A DNA stretch of 64,000 bases from an uncultured Bartonella sp. (GCF_946479275.1 NZ_CAMLFE010000001.1:124001-188000); one strand, 5' to 3'. Numbered from the stretch's first letter, positions 9,675 to 19,259 are shown. Notes: generated by a model not told the origin, from the sequence alone. Numbers and translations: made by a program.

Positions 9675-10379
9675 ATGAAAATCACATGGCTCGGGCACGC
9701 AGCCTTTCGCGTTGAAGTCGGTAAATCAGTTATTCTGATAGATCCTTTTTTGACCGGAAATCCGGCTGCAAAAGGCCTCGATATCAAGAAAGCCGTTGAA
9801 GGCGTAACGCACATTGCGCTCACTCATGGTCATAGTGATCATGTCGGAGATACAATTGCTATTGCAAAGGAAAAAAATGTACCGGTGACAGCAAATGCCG
9901 ATCTCGCTGCATGGCTTCAATCACAAGGTGTGGAAAACGTCGTTCCAGGTAATGCCGGCGGTACACAGCCGCATGACGGCTATAGCATCACTTTTGTCAA
10001 TGCCATTCATTCATCTGCCATGCTCACCGGAAACGGTGTTTCACAATGTCTTGGCAATCCAAACGGGCTGGTATTCCATTTCAACAATGCACCGACACTC
10101 TATCATATGGGCGACACAGATATTTTTTCCGATATGCAATTGATAGACGAATTGCATGAGCCGGAAATCGGCATTGTGCCGGTTGGCGATTTCTTCACAA
10201 TGGGGGGAGCCGTTGCAGCACTCGCATGTCAACGCTATTTCCACTTCAAGACGGCGATACCTTGTCACTGGGGTACTTTTCCGGTTCTTGATCAGACGCC
10301 GGAACGTTTTGTCCGGGGCATGAAAGGAACAAAAACGACAGTTGCATTGCCAAAAGTCGGTGAAACGCTCGATTTCTGA
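9675..10379 (+). CDS. UPF0173 family metal-dependent hydrolase
   Basis: A metallo-beta-lactamase-fold protein of 234 residues with the zinc motif [10 protein letters not shown] and other typical ligands ([22 protein letters not shown]). The substrate of this family is not established. It is probably cytoplasmic, as no signal peptide is present. In relatives it lies directly before gatC. Here a 1.5-kb insertion separates the two, and a decayed second copy of this gene's 3' end sits next to gatC. Confidence 0.9.
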   Translation: MKITWLGHAAFRVEVGKSVILIDPFLTGNPAAKGLDIKKAVEGVTHIALTHGHSDHVGDTIAIAKEKNVPVTANADLAAWLQSQGVENVVPGNAGGTQPHDGYSITFVNAIHSSAMLTGNGVSQCLGNPNGLVFHFNNAPTLYHMGDTDIFSDMQLIDELHEPEIGIVPVGDFFTMGGAVAALACQRYFHFKTAIPCHWGTFPVLDQTPERFVRGMKGTKTTVALPKVGETLDF

Positions 10380-10425
10380 ACGTCTTTTCTTGCTCTTGGA
10401 GGCTTCGGCCTCTATAGCTTCATTA
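10350..10425 (+). repeat. Direct repeat, copy 1 (UPF0173 3' end plus downstream DNA)
   Basis: 76 nt that recur at 11888-11963 with two mismatches by my alignment (G/A at 10371, C/G at 10412). It covers the last ten codons of the UPF0173 gene, including the stop, and about 46 nt beyond. It contains a small GAGGC-TTCG-GCCTC hairpin. The repeats flank the beta-propeller gene and the decayed copy. Confidence 0.93.
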
Positions 10426-10599
10426 TCATACCCAGGTTGGATGGCCGAATTTTTACTAACGCTTTATGATAATGAATATTTTGTGGGTGAGATCAGCACA
10501 AAAGACTTTTCATTTTTTCTAAAAAACAGCGTTTTACCTCATTCTGGCAATATTTCAGAAAACCAATTATCCAAATAAATATTTTTCGGAGAAAATGAT

Positions 10600-11385
10600 G
10601 TGAAAAAAAATTTCATAAAATTAGCTTTTTTACTTATTTTTCTAACTTATGGAGCATCTGGAATGGCTCAAACAAAGGTGGTTGCCACATCATTACACGC
10701 GCCTACAGGCATTGCATTTAATCATCATGGAGACATGTTGGTTACCAATTGGTCTGGAAATTCTGTCGTTAAAATAACGACAGAAGGAAAGCAACAAGTT
10801 GTTTATTCAGGCATAAGTGCTCCAGCCGGCATTGTTGTTGATCATCGCGATAATATCTATGTTGCTTCCTATCAGGATAATTATATTTTAAAGATAGATA
10901 ACGTCGGCAATGCTTCAAAAATTGCGAGCGGTTTTCATACCCCCACAGGGATTGCTTGGTCAAATACCGGTGAGTTATTGGTCACTAACCGTTCATCAGG
11001 CGAGATAGTATCCGTCAATGTTGAAACGGGTGCAAAAAAAATAGTAGCGTCAAAACTTGGCTTACCTGTTGGTGTGACACAATTGCCTAATGGCGATTTG
11101 GTCGTTTCACAATATAGTGGAAATTTAACGCATATTAATGAAGCAGGCGTTCATAAACAGCTAGGTTCCAGCTTTAATCGACCTGGCGTGGGCATTGTGA
11201 CTGTTTCTGACCGTTTGGTTGTTGTTATCGATAATGGTGCAGGTGCTGTTCGACTCGTGAATGTTGATACGGGCGAAACAAAGCTGCTCGCTAGTCATTT
11301 AGATGGGGCTGTAGCTTTAGCCTATTTCAAAGGTCGTTATTATGTTGGAACCTGGAATGATGGGCAAGTAAGTGTTTTTGATTAA
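10600..11385 (+). CDS. Secreted six-bladed beta-propeller protein (NHL / SMP-30-like)
   Basis: A 261-residue protein with an N-terminal signal peptide (Lys-rich start, hydrophobic core, cleavage probably after SGMA). It then has six repeats of about 40 residues beginning P-x-G-I-A/V and continuing G-D-x-L-V-T-x-x-S-G-N, a pattern expected to fold as a six-bladed propeller. The start is GTG at 10600, preceded by GGAG; the nearby ATG is followed at once by a stop. The gene lies within a segment bounded by 76-nt direct repeats and interrupts the usual UPF0173-gatC order, so it was probably acquired. Its target and activity are unknown; an export role or a periplasmic binding or lactonase function is only a guess. 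Confidence 0.75.
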   Translation: MKKNFIKLAFLLIFLTYGASGMAQTKVVATSLHAPTGIAFNHHGDMLVTNWSGNSVVKITTEGKQQVVYSGISAPAGIVVDHRDNIYVASYQDNYILKIDNVGNASKIASGFHTPTGIAWSNTGELLVTNRSSGEIVSVNVETGAKKIVASKLGLPVGVTQLPNGDLVVSQYSGNLTHINEAGVHKQLGSSFNRPGVGIVTVSDRLVVVIDNGAGAVRLVNVDTGETKLLASHLDGAVALAYFKGRYYVGTWNDGQVSVFD

Positions 11386-11669
11386 TATCAAAGTCTTGAA
11401 TATCGAGCTTTAATGTTTACCAGCTAGATCACTACAACCGGAAAAATTAATACAATAAGGGTGTTTATCCAGTCTTAATAACTCGACCAACACCCTCATT
11501 GCAGGTGTTTTTGCCTGATTTGTTGAATGAGAGATACATTGAGTATAAGTAACATTTAACTTGGAAATATTTTGGGGCATTGCCCCGTTCGCCAAACAAT
11601 TTTCCTGCGCGCACGAGGCACAGCCATCTCAATCCTAAACCATCAATTACCGCTTTGTTTGGAAGCTCA
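11386..11669. other. Non-coding stretch between the propeller gene and the decayed copy
   Basis: About 280 nt without a convincing ORF. A 61-codon minus-strand frame at 11410-11595 lacks a recognisable product and is not reported as a gene. No tRNA, terminator with a U-run or IS end was seen. Confidence 0.5.
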
Positions 11670-11917
11670 AGCGGGAAGAATTTGATAATGGATTGCGTGC
11701 ACCAGAATTAGGAATAGTTCCCATTGGCAGCGTTTATATTGTGCGGGAGCTATTGCCGATTTTTGTTGGAATATATTTCTATATGAAGGCCGCGATTCCA
11801 TGCTATTGGAGCGTTTTTCCTGCTCTTGATCAAACAATGAAGCACCTCGTTCTTGGCGTTGAAGATGGAAAAACGGTTGTAGACACACCAAAAGTCGGTG
11901 AAACGCTCAATTTCTGA
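11670..11917 (+). pseudogene. Decayed 3' end of a second UPF0173 hydrolase gene
   Basis: The frame ending at TGA 11915-11917 aligns with the last 80 or so residues of the intact protein at 9675: PELGIVPIGSVY against [27 protein letters not shown] against [15 protein letters not shown], and TPKVGETLNF against [10 protein letters not shown]. The N-terminal two-thirds and the zinc motif are absent, and the metal-binding His of CHWG has become Tyr. Only the final 30 nt and the downstream flank are nearly identical to the intact copy. This is a relic, not a working enzyme. Confidence 0.85.
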
Positions 11918-11963
11918 ACGTCTTTTCTTGCTCTTGGAGGCTTCGGCCTGTATAGCTTCATTA
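11888..11963 (+). repeat. Direct repeat, copy 2
   Basis: Second copy of the 76-nt repeat at 10350-10425, two mismatches. It ends about 30 nt before gatC and covers the tail of the decayed UPF0173 copy. Confidence 0.93.
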
Positions 11964-11994
11964 GATAAAATGTCTTTCATACGGGATTTACCTA

Positions 11995-12282
11995 ATGTCT
12001 GTAGATATTAAAACGGTCAAACGTGTTGCCCGTCTTTCGCGCATTGCTGTGAAAGATGACGAAGCAGAACGTATGGCAAAAGAGCTGAACGCTATTTTAG
12101 GATTTGTCGAACAGCTCGACGAAGTCAATGTCGACAATGTCGAGCCGTTGACATCTGTCATTCCAATGACTTTGCGTACACGTGAAGATGTTGTTACTGA
12201 CGGAAACAAAGCGGCTGATATTGTCGCCAATGCACCTTTGAGCGAAGACAATTTTTTCCTCGTTCCAAAAGTTATCGAATAG
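11995..12282 (+). CDS. gatC: Asp-tRNA(Asn)/Glu-tRNA(Gln) amidotransferase subunit C
   Basis: Small subunit of the GatCAB complex that converts Glu-tRNA(Gln) and Asp-tRNA(Asn) to the amidated forms. The 95-residue length and the motifs [37 protein letters not shown] and [10 protein letters not shown] are typical. It precedes gatA by 29 nt as a two-gene operon. gatB is not in the window. Confidence 0.96.
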   Translation: MSVDIKTVKRVARLSRIAVKDDEAERMAKELNAILGFVEQLDEVNVDNVEPLTSVIPMTLRTREDVVTDGNKAADIVANAPLSEDNFFLVPKVIE

Positions 12283-12311
12283 CAATTTGAATATTTATTT
12301 TGAGGCATGAT

Positions 12312-13793
12312 ATGACCGATTTGACGAAGCTGACAATTGCCGAGGCTCGCGACGCGCTCAAGAAGGGCGACTTCAAGGCAACAGAACTTACGGATGCATA
12401 TATTCATGCCATTGAAGCATCCAATCCTGCTATCAATGCCTATGTTTCGGTAACAGCAGATCATGCACGAAAGATGGCAAAAGCCTCCGATGAACGACTT
12501 GCTCAAAAGAAGGCAAGTGCACTTGAAGGCATTCCCCTCGGCGTGAAAGACCTTTATGCAACCTATGATATCCATACCCAAGCGTGTTCTCATATCCTTG
12601 ATAACTTCAAACCGAAATATGAGTCGACCGTAACAAGCAATCTCTGGAGTGATGGTGCGGTTATGCTCGGGAAACTCAATATGGATGAGTTTGCAATGGG
12701 CTCGTCCAACGAGACGTCCTATTATGGCCCTGTCATCAATCCATGGCGCGCCAAAGGTTCGGAAGAAAAATTGGTGCCGGGTGGTTCTTCCGGCGGGTCA
12801 GCCGCTGCAGTTGCTGCTCGTTTGTGCGCTGGTGCAACGGCAACCGATACTGGCGGTTCCATCCGCCAACCTGCTGCATTTACCGGCACTGTTGGCATTA
12901 AGCCAACCTATGGACGTTGCTCACGTTGGGGGATTATCGCGTTTGCTTCTTCGCTTGATCAGGCTGGCCCCATTGGCCGCGACGTGCGGGATTGCGCCAT
13001 CTTGTTGAAATCTATGGCATCATTTGACGAGAAGGATTCGACTTCGGTTGATCTGCCGGTTCCCGATTATGAAGCCTCTATCGGAAAATCGGTCAAGGGT
13101 ATGAAAATCGGTATTCCTAAGGAATATCGGGTTGACGGTATGTCGGAAGAGATAACGGCGCTTTGGCAAAAAGGCATAGATTGGTTGAAAGAGGCCGGTG
13201 CTGAAATCATCAATATTTCACTTCCTCATACCAAGTATGCATTGCCTGCCTATTATATTGTCGCTCCCGCAGAAGCATCATCGAACCTGGCTCGTTATGA
13301 TGGTGTGCGTTACGGACTTCGGGTACCCGGCAAAGACATTATCGAAATGTATGAAAACACCCGTTCCGAAGGTTTCGGGCACGAAGTTAAACGGCGTGTT
13401 CTCATCGGCACGTATGTGTTGTCAGCCGGTTATTACGATGCCTATTATCTAAAAGCTCAAAAGGTTCGTACACTCATCAAACAAGATTTTGATAAATGTT
13501 TTGACGCAGGCGTTGAAGCTATTTTGACACCTGCGACACCGACTGCTGCGTTCGGAATTGCTGATAAAAAATTGAAAAATGATCCTGTGGCTATGTATCT
13601 CAATGATATTTTTACGGTTACAGTAAATATGGCAGGACTTCCCGGAATTTCATTACCTGCAGGACTTTCAAACGACGGGCTCCCCTTAGGTTTGCAGCTT
13701 ATCGGCAAGCCATTCGGTGAGGAACAATTGTTCCAGACTGCCAATGTCATCGAACAGGCGGCTGGCAAGTTTACTCCCGAAAAATGGTGGTAA
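12312..13793 (+). CDS. gatA: Asp-tRNA(Asn)/Glu-tRNA(Gln) amidotransferase subunit A
   Basis: Glutaminase subunit of GatCAB, of the amidase-signature family. The Ser-cis-Ser-Lys machinery is visible: GVKDLY (Lys), [13 protein letters not shown] and [10 protein letters not shown] (nucleophile region). I choose ATG 12312, preceded by TGAGG at 6-nt spacing, giving 493 residues; the frame is open upstream to a TTG at 12300 without a better ribosome site. An intrinsic terminator follows about 50 nt after the stop. Confidence 0.96.
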   Translation: MTDLTKLTIAEARDALKKGDFKATELTDAYIHAIEASNPAINAYVSVTADHARKMAKASDERLAQKKASALEGIPLGVKDLYATYDIHTQACSHILDNFKPKYESTVTSNLWSDGAVMLGKLNMDEFAMGSSNETSYYGPVINPWRAKGSEEKLVPGGSSGGSAAAVAARLCAGATATDTGGSIRQPAAFTGTVGIKPTYGRCSRWGIIAFASSLDQAGPIGRDVRDCAILLKSMASFDEKDSTSVDLPVPDYEASIGKSVKGMKIGIPKEYRVDGMSEEITALWQKGIDWLKEAGAEIINISLPHTKYALPAYYIVAPAEASSNLARYDGVRYGLRVPGKDIIEMYENTRSEGFGHEVKRRVLIGTYVLSAGYYDAYYLKAQKVRTLIKQDFDKCFDAGVEAILTPATPTAAFGIADKKLKNDPVAMYLNDIFTVTVNMAGLPGISLPAGLSNDGLPLGLQLIGKPFGEEQLFQTANVIEQAAGKFTPEKWW

Positions 13794-13842
13794 GCCATCG
13801 TTGATATCTGCCTATATCGGCATCCACTATTAAGTTTTTTCA

Positions 13843-13871
13843 ACACGGCAGCTTCTTTGCCGTGTTTTTTT
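13843..13871 (+). terminator. Intrinsic terminator after gatA
   Basis: Perfect 8-bp stem ACACGGCA / TGCCGTGT with a 7-nt loop, followed by a run of T. Confidence 0.85.
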
Positions 13872-14402
13872 ATTTGTCTATTTGCCACTCATTCGACAAT
13901 GAAGCTCTGAGCTGAAGGAATGAAATATTACTTGCTCAACGTTTTAGTAGTTTGCGGCCTTAGTGTTGTGATAAAATCGAAAATAATAAATACGCATTAT
14001 ATCAGTAAGTTATAAAAATATTTTATAATTAAACATTAATGATACGATATCATCTATTAATGGGATTGAAGACGGTTTCAAGATCGTCTTATAAGACCAT
14101 TAAAAAAGGTCAAGTCGGGCTGACATTTTCAATCAGAGTATAGTTTATGGTTTGTCGGCGTTTTATGTGCGATATAGTTTTTTAGCGTTAAAACCTCGAC
14201 GTAGCCTCCCGATATTTCGCATTGAAGCTTTAAAGAATCTCCTAAACAGCCAGTGATCAGACTTTTTGATACGGATAAAACAAAACGGATGGACAAAACC
14301 GTACCCGACATAAATCGCGCTTGAATCGTTATTTGTAACATGGCGGTCAAATTCGGAGAGCGAATTTATTTCAGGATCACCTCGTTCAATGGGGAAGAAA
14401 TG
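13872..14402. other. Intergenic region between gatA and livF, no gene recognised
   Basis: About 530 AT-rich nt between convergent transcription units. A 73-codon minus-strand frame at 14129-14350 has no recognisable family and no clear ribosome site. A short AGACG/CGTCT inverted repeat lies near 14068-14090. Nothing else is supported. Confidence 0.5.
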
Positions 14403-15113
14403 TCATCCCCCGAGATATGCTGCCTTCACTCGGGGGTCTCTGAGCATAGTTTTGCCGTCACCTTCCAGAATGATTTTACCAACTTCCAGAATATAGGCAT
14501 AGTTGGCGACCGATAATGCAGCAAAAGCATTCTGTTCAATGAGCAGGACTGTTTTGCCCATCTCGTTGATTTTCCGGATAATAGAGAAAATTTCCTGAAC
14601 TAGAATGGGAGCAAGACCCAATGACGGCTCGTCAAGCATGACAAGTTCGGGATTGCTCATAAGCGCCCGTCCCACAGCAAGCATCTGCTGTTCACCGCCG
14701 GACATTGTGCCGCCCAATTGTTTCGACCGTTCCTTAAGCCTTGGGAAAAGATCAAAAATCCATTCTATATCGCGCTTGATGCCGTCTTTATCCTTGCGGA
14801 TATAAGCGCCAAGTTCGAGATTTTCCAAAACGGTCAAATGCGGCATGATGCGCCGCCCTTCGGGGCTTAAGGCAATGCCTTTTTTTAGAATTTCCTCCGG
14901 CTGTTTTCCCAGAATATTTTCACCTTTATAGAGGATTTCACCGGTAACCGATTTGTTAAGCCCCGCGATCGAGCGAACTGTACTGCTTTTTCCGGCGCCG
15001 TTTGCTCCAATCAATGTGACGATCGAGCCTTCCTTAATAGACATGGACAAGCCTTGCACGGCTTTGATCGCTCCATAATTCACACGAAGGTCGTTAATCT
15101 CAAGAATGTTCAT
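14403..15113 (-). CDS. livF: Branched-chain amino-acid ABC transporter, ATP-binding protein LivF
   Basis: Second ATPase of the high-affinity branched-chain amino-acid importer. Walker A is GANGAGKSS, the signature is MSGGEQQMLAVGRALM and Walker B is LVMLDEPSLGLAP; LSPEGRRIMP is typical of LivF. I start at ATG 15113 (MNILEINDLRV), giving 236 residues. The longer open frame to 15248 lies within livG and adds no family sequence. The start overlaps the livG stop by 14 nt. Last gene of the livJ-H-M-G-F cluster. Confidence 0.93.
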   Translation of the reverse strand: MNILEINDLRVNYGAIKAVQGLSMSIKEGSIVTLIGANGAGKSSTVRSIAGLNKSVTGEILYKGENILGKQPEEILKKGIALSPEGRRIMPHLTVLENLELGAYIRKDKDGIKRDIEWIFDLFPRLKERSKQLGGTMSGGEQQMLAVGRALMSNPELVMLDEPSLGLAPILVQEIFSIIRKINEMGKTVLLIEQNAFAALSVANYAYILEVGKIILEGDGKTMLRDPRVKAAYLGG

Positions 15114-15882
15114 GAATTTCTCCGCCGAGATAGGCTTCGATAACTTTTGGATTGTTACGGATTTCGTCCGGAGTTCCATTTGCAATAAGTGCACCATATT
15201 CAAGGACCCAAATATGATTACAGAGCCCCATGACAACGCGCATATCATGTTCGATGAGCAGAATAGTAAGTCCGAATTCTTCTCTTATTCTCGAAATAAA
15301 GGCGCGCAGTTCTTCACTTTCCTGTGGGTTCATACCGGCAGCTGGTTCATCAAGAAGTAACAATTCCGGTTCGGTTGCCAAGGCACGGGCGATTTCTAAA
15401 CGCCTTTGAGCGCCGTAAGGAAGTGCTGTTGCAGGCTGGTCAGCGAGATCTGCAAGGTGCACACGATCCAAAAGGTCAAGCGCTTGTTCGCGAATGTGCT
15501 TTTCTTCCCTAACCGCCGAGGGCAGAAATAAGGCGCTTGCAAACCACGGGCTTTTTTGACGAACATGTGCTCCAACCATAACATTTTGCAAAACGCTCAA
15601 TCCTGTAAATAAGCGTATGTTCTGGAAGGTACGGGCAATATGACGTTTGCAAACAACATTGGGGTGAAGACCTGACACTTTTTTCCCGTCAAATGTAATT
15701 GTGCCACTTGTCGGGGTGTAAAATCCCGAAATCATGTTGAAAACAGTGGTTTTTCCTGCACCGTTGGGGCCAATGAGGCCGGCGATGCTTCCCCGTTCAA
15801 TCGCGATGTTGATATCATTGACAGCCGTTAATCCGCCGAAACGCATTGTGACATGGTCGAGGTTCAATATCGTGTCACTCAT
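15100..15882 (-). CDS. livG: Branched-chain amino-acid ABC transporter, ATP-binding protein LivG
   Basis: First ATPase of the importer. Walker A is GPNGAGKTT, followed by FNMISGFYTPTSG and the LivG-typical ARTFQNIRLF. The signature region YGAQRRLEIARALA and Walker B LLLLDEPAAGMNP follow. The ATG at 15882 overlaps the livM stop in an ATGA junction and gives 260 residues; the upstream extension to 15942 is inside livM. Confidence 0.93.
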   Translation of the reverse strand: MSDTILNLDHVTMRFGGLTAVNDINIAIERGSIAGLIGPNGAGKTTVFNMISGFYTPTSGTITFDGKKVSGLHPNVVCKRHIARTFQNIRLFTGLSVLQNVMVGAHVRQKSPWFASALFLPSAVREEKHIREQALDLLDRVHLADLADQPATALPYGAQRRLEIARALATEPELLLLDEPAAGMNPQESEELRAFISRIREEFGLTILLIEHDMRVVMGLCNHIWVLEYGALIANGTPDEIRNNPKVIEAYLGGEIHEHS

Positions 15883-16937
15883 GATTGATCCCCGCTCTTC
15901 ACCTCGGAACCTTTCTTGAAAAAGCGGTAAATTCCATTCCATGAAAATTCACGTGTGCCGAGCAAGCCGCTTCTCCAAAACAGAATTATACCCATGAGCA
16001 ATATCGAAAATATAACCATTCTAAGCCCCGGAATTCCGGGAATATGAATGAAGCCAAAATTAATCGGTTGCTCGACAATACGTAACCATTCCAGCATTAC
16101 GGTAATGATGACACTCCCGATAATGCTACCGGTAATCGACCCGAGGCCACCGGCAACGACAATCATCAAGATATTGAATGTCAAAAGAAAATTGAACATC
16201 TTGGGGTCGATTGTTGAAATCAGTGCTGCCGTTAATGCGCCTCCGACACCGGCAAAAAATGCGCCGATTGTAAAAGACAAGGAACGGTAGAAAAACGTGT
16301 TAACGCCCATAGTTTTTGCAGCAATCTCGTCATCTCGTATTGCGCAAAGCGCGTTTCCTGTATTGCTCTTTAAAAGCAGCACGATAAAGGCAACAGTGAA
16401 GGCAAGCCAACCGTAGTTCCACCATAAATTGCCATATTGCGGTATACCCTTTATGCCAAGCGAGCCATTCGTAATCGGCGTGGCATTGGTAATGACGACG
16501 CGTATAATTTCGGCAAATCCAAGTGTTGCAATGCCGAGGTAATCCCCACCTAACCGTAAAACCGGTAGGGCAATGATAAGACCAAGAACAGCAGCACATA
16601 TGCCGCCCAAAACAACAGCAAAGAAAAACGGTACCTGTAAATGCTGGAGTGGTCCAAACATTGGCTGCAAAATCCACATCATCTGTTTTTGTTCGGGCGA
16701 CAACAGCAAAATAGCGCAAACATAAGCGCCGATAGCCATAAATCCGGCATGTCCCAAAGAAAACATTCCGGTAAAACCATAAATAAGATTGAGTGAAACG
16801 GCCAGAATGGCATTGATTGCGATGAGGTTCAAAATGCGCACGGTATAAGCATCAAAATGGTTCTGCGCATAAAACAAAAACGCTATAAGGCAGCCGATCG
16901 AAATAAACGAAAGGATGATTTGCGAGGATTTTGACAT
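15879..16937 (-). CDS. livM: Branched-chain amino-acid ABC transporter, permease LivM
   Basis: Polytopic inner-membrane permease of 352 residues. The conserved stretch LNLIYGFTGMFSLGHAGFMAIGAY (residues about 48-71) and the cytoplasmic loop CAIRDDEIAAKTMGVN, which contacts the ATPase, are typical of LivM. It begins one nucleotide inside the livH stop (TGATG) and ends in a 4-nt overlap with livG, so translation is probably coupled. Confidence 0.94.
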   Translation of the reverse strand: MSKSSQIILSFISIGCLIAFLFYAQNHFDAYTVRILNLIAINAILAVSLNLIYGFTGMFSLGHAGFMAIGAYVCAILLLSPEQKQMMWILQPMFGPLQHLQVPFFFAVVLGGICAAVLGLIIALPVLRLGGDYLGIATLGFAEIIRVVITNATPITNGSLGIKGIPQYGNLWWNYGWLAFTVAFIVLLLKSNTGNALCAIRDDEIAAKTMGVNTFFYRSLSFTIGAFFAGVGGALTAALISTIDPKMFNFLLTFNILMIVVAGGLGSITGSIIGSVIITVMLEWLRIVEQPINFGFIHIPGIPGLRMVIFSILLMGIILFWRSGLLGTREFSWNGIYRFFKKGSEVKSGDQS

Positions 16938-18019
16938 CAGATTTTTTCCTCACTTTTCTTACCCTTAAGTCCGGTTGGCATAACAAGCAGGATCATGATG
17001 AGCATGATAAAAGCAAAGGCATCGCGGTAGCCGGAAAGTGAAGGGAAAAATGCAATGATCATGATTTCTATGAAACCTAGAAGCAATCCGCCAAGCATTG
17101 CCCCCTCAACAGAACCGATACCACCAATAACTGCGGCAATGAACGCTTTTAACCCAGGAATAACTCCCATATACGGATTGATTTGAGGGTATCTGAGTGC
17201 CCACATAATACCGGCTATTGCAGCAAGTGCCGACCCAAGGCCAAACGTGAATGCAATGATCTTATCGACCGAGACCCCCATTAACCGGGTGGTCTCGATA
17301 TCGCGCGAAATTGCCCGCATGGCCAAACCCGGTTTGGTTTTATTGATAATCCATAAGAGAAGAACAACAAGTAATAGTGAAACAATGGGAACGATCAGGG
17401 CCATTGGAACAATGCGAATGATTCCTTGAGCACCTTCGCCAAAATGCCATTGAATAGGGGTTACAAGCAGTTCGGGTTGCTTGACGCTTTTTGGCACGCC
17501 GGTGAACAATACGGTTGCGAGATTTTCAATAAGAAATGACATGCCGATTGCGCTGATAAGCGCTGAAATACGCGGAGCATCGCGTAGAGGCCGGTAAGCG
17601 ATACGGTCGACTGCTATACCGCCTGCACTGGTAACAAAGACCGCAAAACAGACGGCAAGAAGCCAGATAGGTGTAAAGTCCTGCGGATGAATGAACGTGT
17701 AATAGGCAAGTGCCAGAATAAGAATAATGAAAAGCGCTGCCCAATAAGATTTGATACGCGTTTTAAAGCCGATAAAGACCGAATAATAAACAAGGATAGC
17801 GAGTATAATCAAAAGTACGGCAGCCCAAGCAGGCATGAAACTTATAGTGGAGAAAAAAACAAAATAGGCGCCAAGCATAAAAATGTCGCCATGCGCGAAA
17901 TTGATAAGTCGCAAGATTCCGTAAACCATTGTGTAGCCAATGGCTATCAAACCATATAGCGCCCCTAACGCCAAAGCATTAAAGAAATGTTGGATGAACA
18001 TTTCCGTGCTCATGTTCAA
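16937..18019 (-). CDS. livH: Branched-chain amino-acid ABC transporter, permease LivH
   Basis: Polytopic permease. The N-terminus has LALGALYGLIAIGYTMVYGI and LINFAHGDIFMLGAY; the C-terminal loop MRAISRDIETTRLMGVSVD is the ATPase contact. At 360 residues it is longer than the roughly 300 of E. coli LivH. The excess is a hydrophobic insert at about residues 65-130 that may add membrane segments. A start two codons later (ATG at 18013) is possible. A stem-loop lies between livJ and this gene. Confidence 0.93.
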   Translation of the reverse strand: MNMSTEMFIQHFFNALALGALYGLIAIGYTMVYGILRLINFAHGDIFMLGAYFVFFSTISFMPAWAAVLLIILAILVYYSVFIGFKTRIKSYWAALFIILILALAYYTFIHPQDFTPIWLLAVCFAVFVTSAGGIAVDRIAYRPLRDAPRISALISAIGMSFLIENLATVLFTGVPKSVKQPELLVTPIQWHFGEGAQGIIRIVPMALIVPIVSLLLVVLLLWIINKTKPGLAMRAISRDIETTRLMGVSVDKIIAFTFGLGSALAAIAGIMWALRYPQINPYMGVIPGLKAFIAAVIGGIGSVEGAMLGGLLLGFIEIMIIAFFPSLSGYRDAFAFIMLIMILLVMPTGLKGKKSEEKI

Positions 18020-18073
18020 GCCTTCCTGAAATTATAGCGGGTTGAGTGAAGAAGCTCATATACAACCTCAATC

Positions 18074-18100
18074 GTCCGGTCGAGTTTTATTCGGCCGGAC
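18074..18100. promoter_or_regulatory. Stem-loop between livJ and livH
   Basis: GTCCGG and CCGGAC pair around a partly complementary interior, giving a stable hairpin about 25 nt downstream of the livJ stop. In the direction of liv transcription there is no U-run after it. It is therefore more likely an RNA-processing or stability element that lowers livHMGF expression relative to the binding protein than a full terminator (inference). Confidence 0.5.
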
Positions 18101-18125
18101 AACTGTTTTTAAACAGGTTTTTCGT

Positions 18126-19259
18126 CTATAAAGCGGGTTTAACTTCACCAAGATAAACGCGTTTTCCATTCTTGATCTCGATAACGCCGATCGGAATTTC
18201 AGGATTATGGTTTTCATCCATAGTCATAGCTCCGATTGGTGTCTCGAAGTCTTTGAGCTTTGCAAGCTCGGACGTAATCGCTTCGCGGTCGCTGCTACCG
18301 GCTTTTTCAATAGCCTGCATAAACATCATATAGGCTGTGTAGCCGAGAACCGCATTTACGTTCGGTTCCTTATTAGGGTAGGTTGCTTTCCAATCTTTTG
18401 TGAATTCAGCCGCTGCTTTAGGCATATTCGGCATATTTGCGTCATAAGGGAAAGTTGTGTGAAGAAAACCTTCAGCGGCACTTCCACCGATTGTAACTGT
18501 TTCAGGATTATCCATGGCATCGCCGCCCATAATCCGGAAGGTGGCGCCAAGTTCGCGAGCCTGTTTCAGGATAATTGCACCCTCTGCGAAGTAGGCCGGA
18601 ATAAAGAGCACATCCGGTTGTTCCGCAATGATCTGGGTGAGGGCTGCGGAAAAATCCTGATCGCCTGAATTATAGTTGAGGTTTGCTACGACTTCGCCGC
18701 CCAGTTTTTTGAACGAGGTATCGAAGAAATTTGCAAGGCCGATTGCATAATCGTTGGAAACGTCTTTCAGAATGGCTGCTTTTTTGGCGTGTAACGTATT
18801 AAAAGCATATGTCGCTGCTCCGGCTCCCTGATAAGGGTCAATAAAGCATGCACGGAAATAGTATTTTTTGCCTTGGGTGACAAGCGGGTTGGTTGCAGAT
18901 GTAGCAATTGCCGGCGTTTTTGCGGGTTCTGATACTTCGCCACCGGCAAGTGCCAAGGATGAACCATATGTTCCGATAATCCCGTTGACTTTATCTGAAG
19001 CGGTAAGTCTCATTACAGCATTTGCAGCTTCAACTTTGTCGGATTTGTTATCAACAACGACAAGTTCCACTTTATGGCCGAGCACTTCCGGCTTGATCTT
19101 ATTAGCAAGCTCGACGCCTTCAAGCTCGAGTTGTCCTCCGAATGCGTTTTGTCCTGTGAGCGGAAGAAATACCCCTATTTTGATAGGGTCTTCGGCGAGA
19201 GCACTGAAATTCAGTGCTGTGGCAGCAATTGCTGCCGCAATCAATTGCTTGAAAGCCAT
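18126..19259 (-). CDS. livJ: Branched-chain amino-acid ABC transporter, periplasmic binding protein
   Basis: A 377-residue substrate-binding protein of the leucine-binding family. The N-terminal signal peptide ends near NFSALAED; the mature part begins IKIGVFLPLTGQNAFGG. GTYGSSLALAGGEVSE and AILKDVSNDYAIGLANFF are typical of the two-lobe Peripla_BP_6 fold. It is the promoter-proximal gene of the transporter cluster. The exact ligand (leucine, isoleucine, valine or another amino acid) cannot be read from sequence. Confidence 0.9.
   Translation of the reverse strand: MAFKQLIAAAIAATALNFSALAEDPIKIGVFLPLTGQNAFGGQLELEGVELANKIKPEVLGHKVELVVVDNKSDKVEAANAVMRLTASDKVNGIIGTYGSSLALAGGEVSEPAKTPAIATSATNPLVTQGKKYYFRACFIDPYQGAGAATYAFNTLHAKKAAILKDVSNDYAIGLANFFDTSFKKLGGEVVANLNYNSGDQDFSAALTQIIAEQPDVLFIPAYFAEGAIILKQARELGATFRIMGGDAMDNPETVTIGGSAAEGFLHTTFPYDANMPNMPKAAAEFTKDWKATYPNKEPNVNAVLGYTAYMMFMQAIEKAGSSDREAITSELAKLKDFETPIGAMTMDENHNPEIPIGVIEIKNGKRVYLGEVKPAL

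Noticed and set aside
11410..11595. 61-codon minus-strand ORF between the propeller gene and the relic
   Set aside because: No homology recognised and located in a scarred region; not supported.
14129..14350. 73-codon minus-strand ORF downstream of livF
   Set aside because: No family, no clear ribosome site, and AT-rich intergenic context; could not be supported as a gene.
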